From Deltaproteobacteria bacterium (GTDB lineage Bacteria; Desulfobacterota; Syntrophia; Syntrophales; UBA5619), in the NCBI GenBank assembly GCA_026388365.1, contig JAPLJW010000205.1, positions 1-6,670 of the forward strand: 6,670 bases of DNA, in the 5' to 3' direction. Positions within the stretch are counted from its first letter, which is position 1; every line of letters starts with the position of its first letter. Under the pieces are notes generated by a model. It did not search any database. It saw nothing but the letters and a program-made list of their open reading frames with translations, and was not told the origin of the DNA. Shown one piece after another: positions 6,417 to 6,670 of this stretch. The translations under genes and the position numbers were made by a program.

Positions 6417-6670
6417 TCAGGACTTTTCCGTGAGGTAGCCCATGATCCGATAGACCAGCTTTGCCGCCAGGAAATCCGGCGCGACCATCCCCGGAATAGG
6501 GGCAAGCTCCACGACATCGAATCCACGGATCCGGCAGCGCTTCGCAGCCTCCCGGACGAGACGCAGGACGTCCCGCCAGGCAAGCCCCCCGGGCTCCGGC
6601 GTCCCCGTGGAGGGCATGACGGCCGGATCGAGAACGTCGAGGTCCACCGTGAGATAGACATCCCCGTGCA
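6417..6670 (-). CDS. speB: agmatinase (ureohydrolase family), C-terminal part
   Basis: This manganese enzyme hydrolyses agmatine to putrescine and urea in the cytoplasm. The gene is cut by the right edge; about 83 C-terminal residues remain, ending at TGA 6417-6419. The fragment holds the family signature YLTVDLDVLDP, whose Asp residues bind the second metal site, followed by PSTGTPEPGGL and the terminal block GFDVVELAPIPGMVAPDFLAAKLVYRIMGYL. The ELAPIPG and VAPDFLAAKL wording fits agmatinase better than arginase or formimidoylglutamase, although substrate cannot be settled from the tail alone. It lies 86 bases upstream of pdaD on the same strand. That supports an arginine-agmatine-putrescine operon. 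Confidence 0.9.
   Translation of the reverse strand, partial: HGDVYLTVDLDVLDPAVMPSTGTPEPGGLAWRDVLRLVREAAKRCRIRGFDVVELAPIPGMVAPDFLAAKLVYRIMGYLTEKS

Noticed and set aside
6155..6661. A 168-codon minus-strand frame overlapping speB and pdaD
   Set aside because: It is out of frame with both genes and its Arg/Ser/Pro-rich product resembles neither family; the true frames show clear motifs.

Overview
The window is GC-rich bacterial chromosome with short gaps between genes. It carries six protein genes (two cut by the window edges), one initiator tRNA gene, and a few control elements. The gene content suggests an anaerobic, Deltaproteobacteria/Desulfobacterota-like organism: folate-dependent TrmFO, a UPF0371 protein, a pyruvoyl-type arginine decarboxylase with agmatinase, and a multi-membrane-span histidine kinase paired with a response-regulator adenylyl cyclase. 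This placement is inferred from gene content alone, with no phylogenetic marker available.

Layout. Bases 1-589 (+) hold the C-terminal end of trmFO. Everything after it lies on the minus strand. A UPF0371/DUF1846 gene (653-2167) converges on trmFO. Upstream of it, in its transcription direction, come a hairpin plus U-run terminator (2186-2221), an initiator tRNA-fMet gene (2232-2308) and a clear sigma-70 promoter (2343-2371). Next is a translationally coupled two-component pair: a membrane histidine kinase (3423-5630) whose TGA overlaps the ATG of a receiver plus class III adenylyl cyclase protein (2431-3426). A 9-bp perfect inverted repeat lies in the gap before the kinase. The right edge has pdaD (pyruvoyl-dependent arginine decarboxylase) and, upstream of it, the 3' end of speB (agmatinase).

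How the genes work together. The kinase-cyclase pair should turn a membrane or intracellular signal into cAMP: His517 phosphorylates Asp54 of the regulator, and the attached cyclase keeps every catalytic residue needed for ATP. PdaD and SpeB together would make putrescine from arginine by way of agmatine. The most unusual observation is in pdaD. A tandem, slightly diverged 22-base duplication (6207-6250) splits the conserved N-terminal region from the rest of the enzyme by one reading frame. A second start codon four bases downstream, in the other frame, happens to restore an open frame into the self-processing core. This could be a decaying gene, an expressed variant with a scrambled beta chain, or a misassembly of two strain variants. 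No clearly new multi-gene system is visible.
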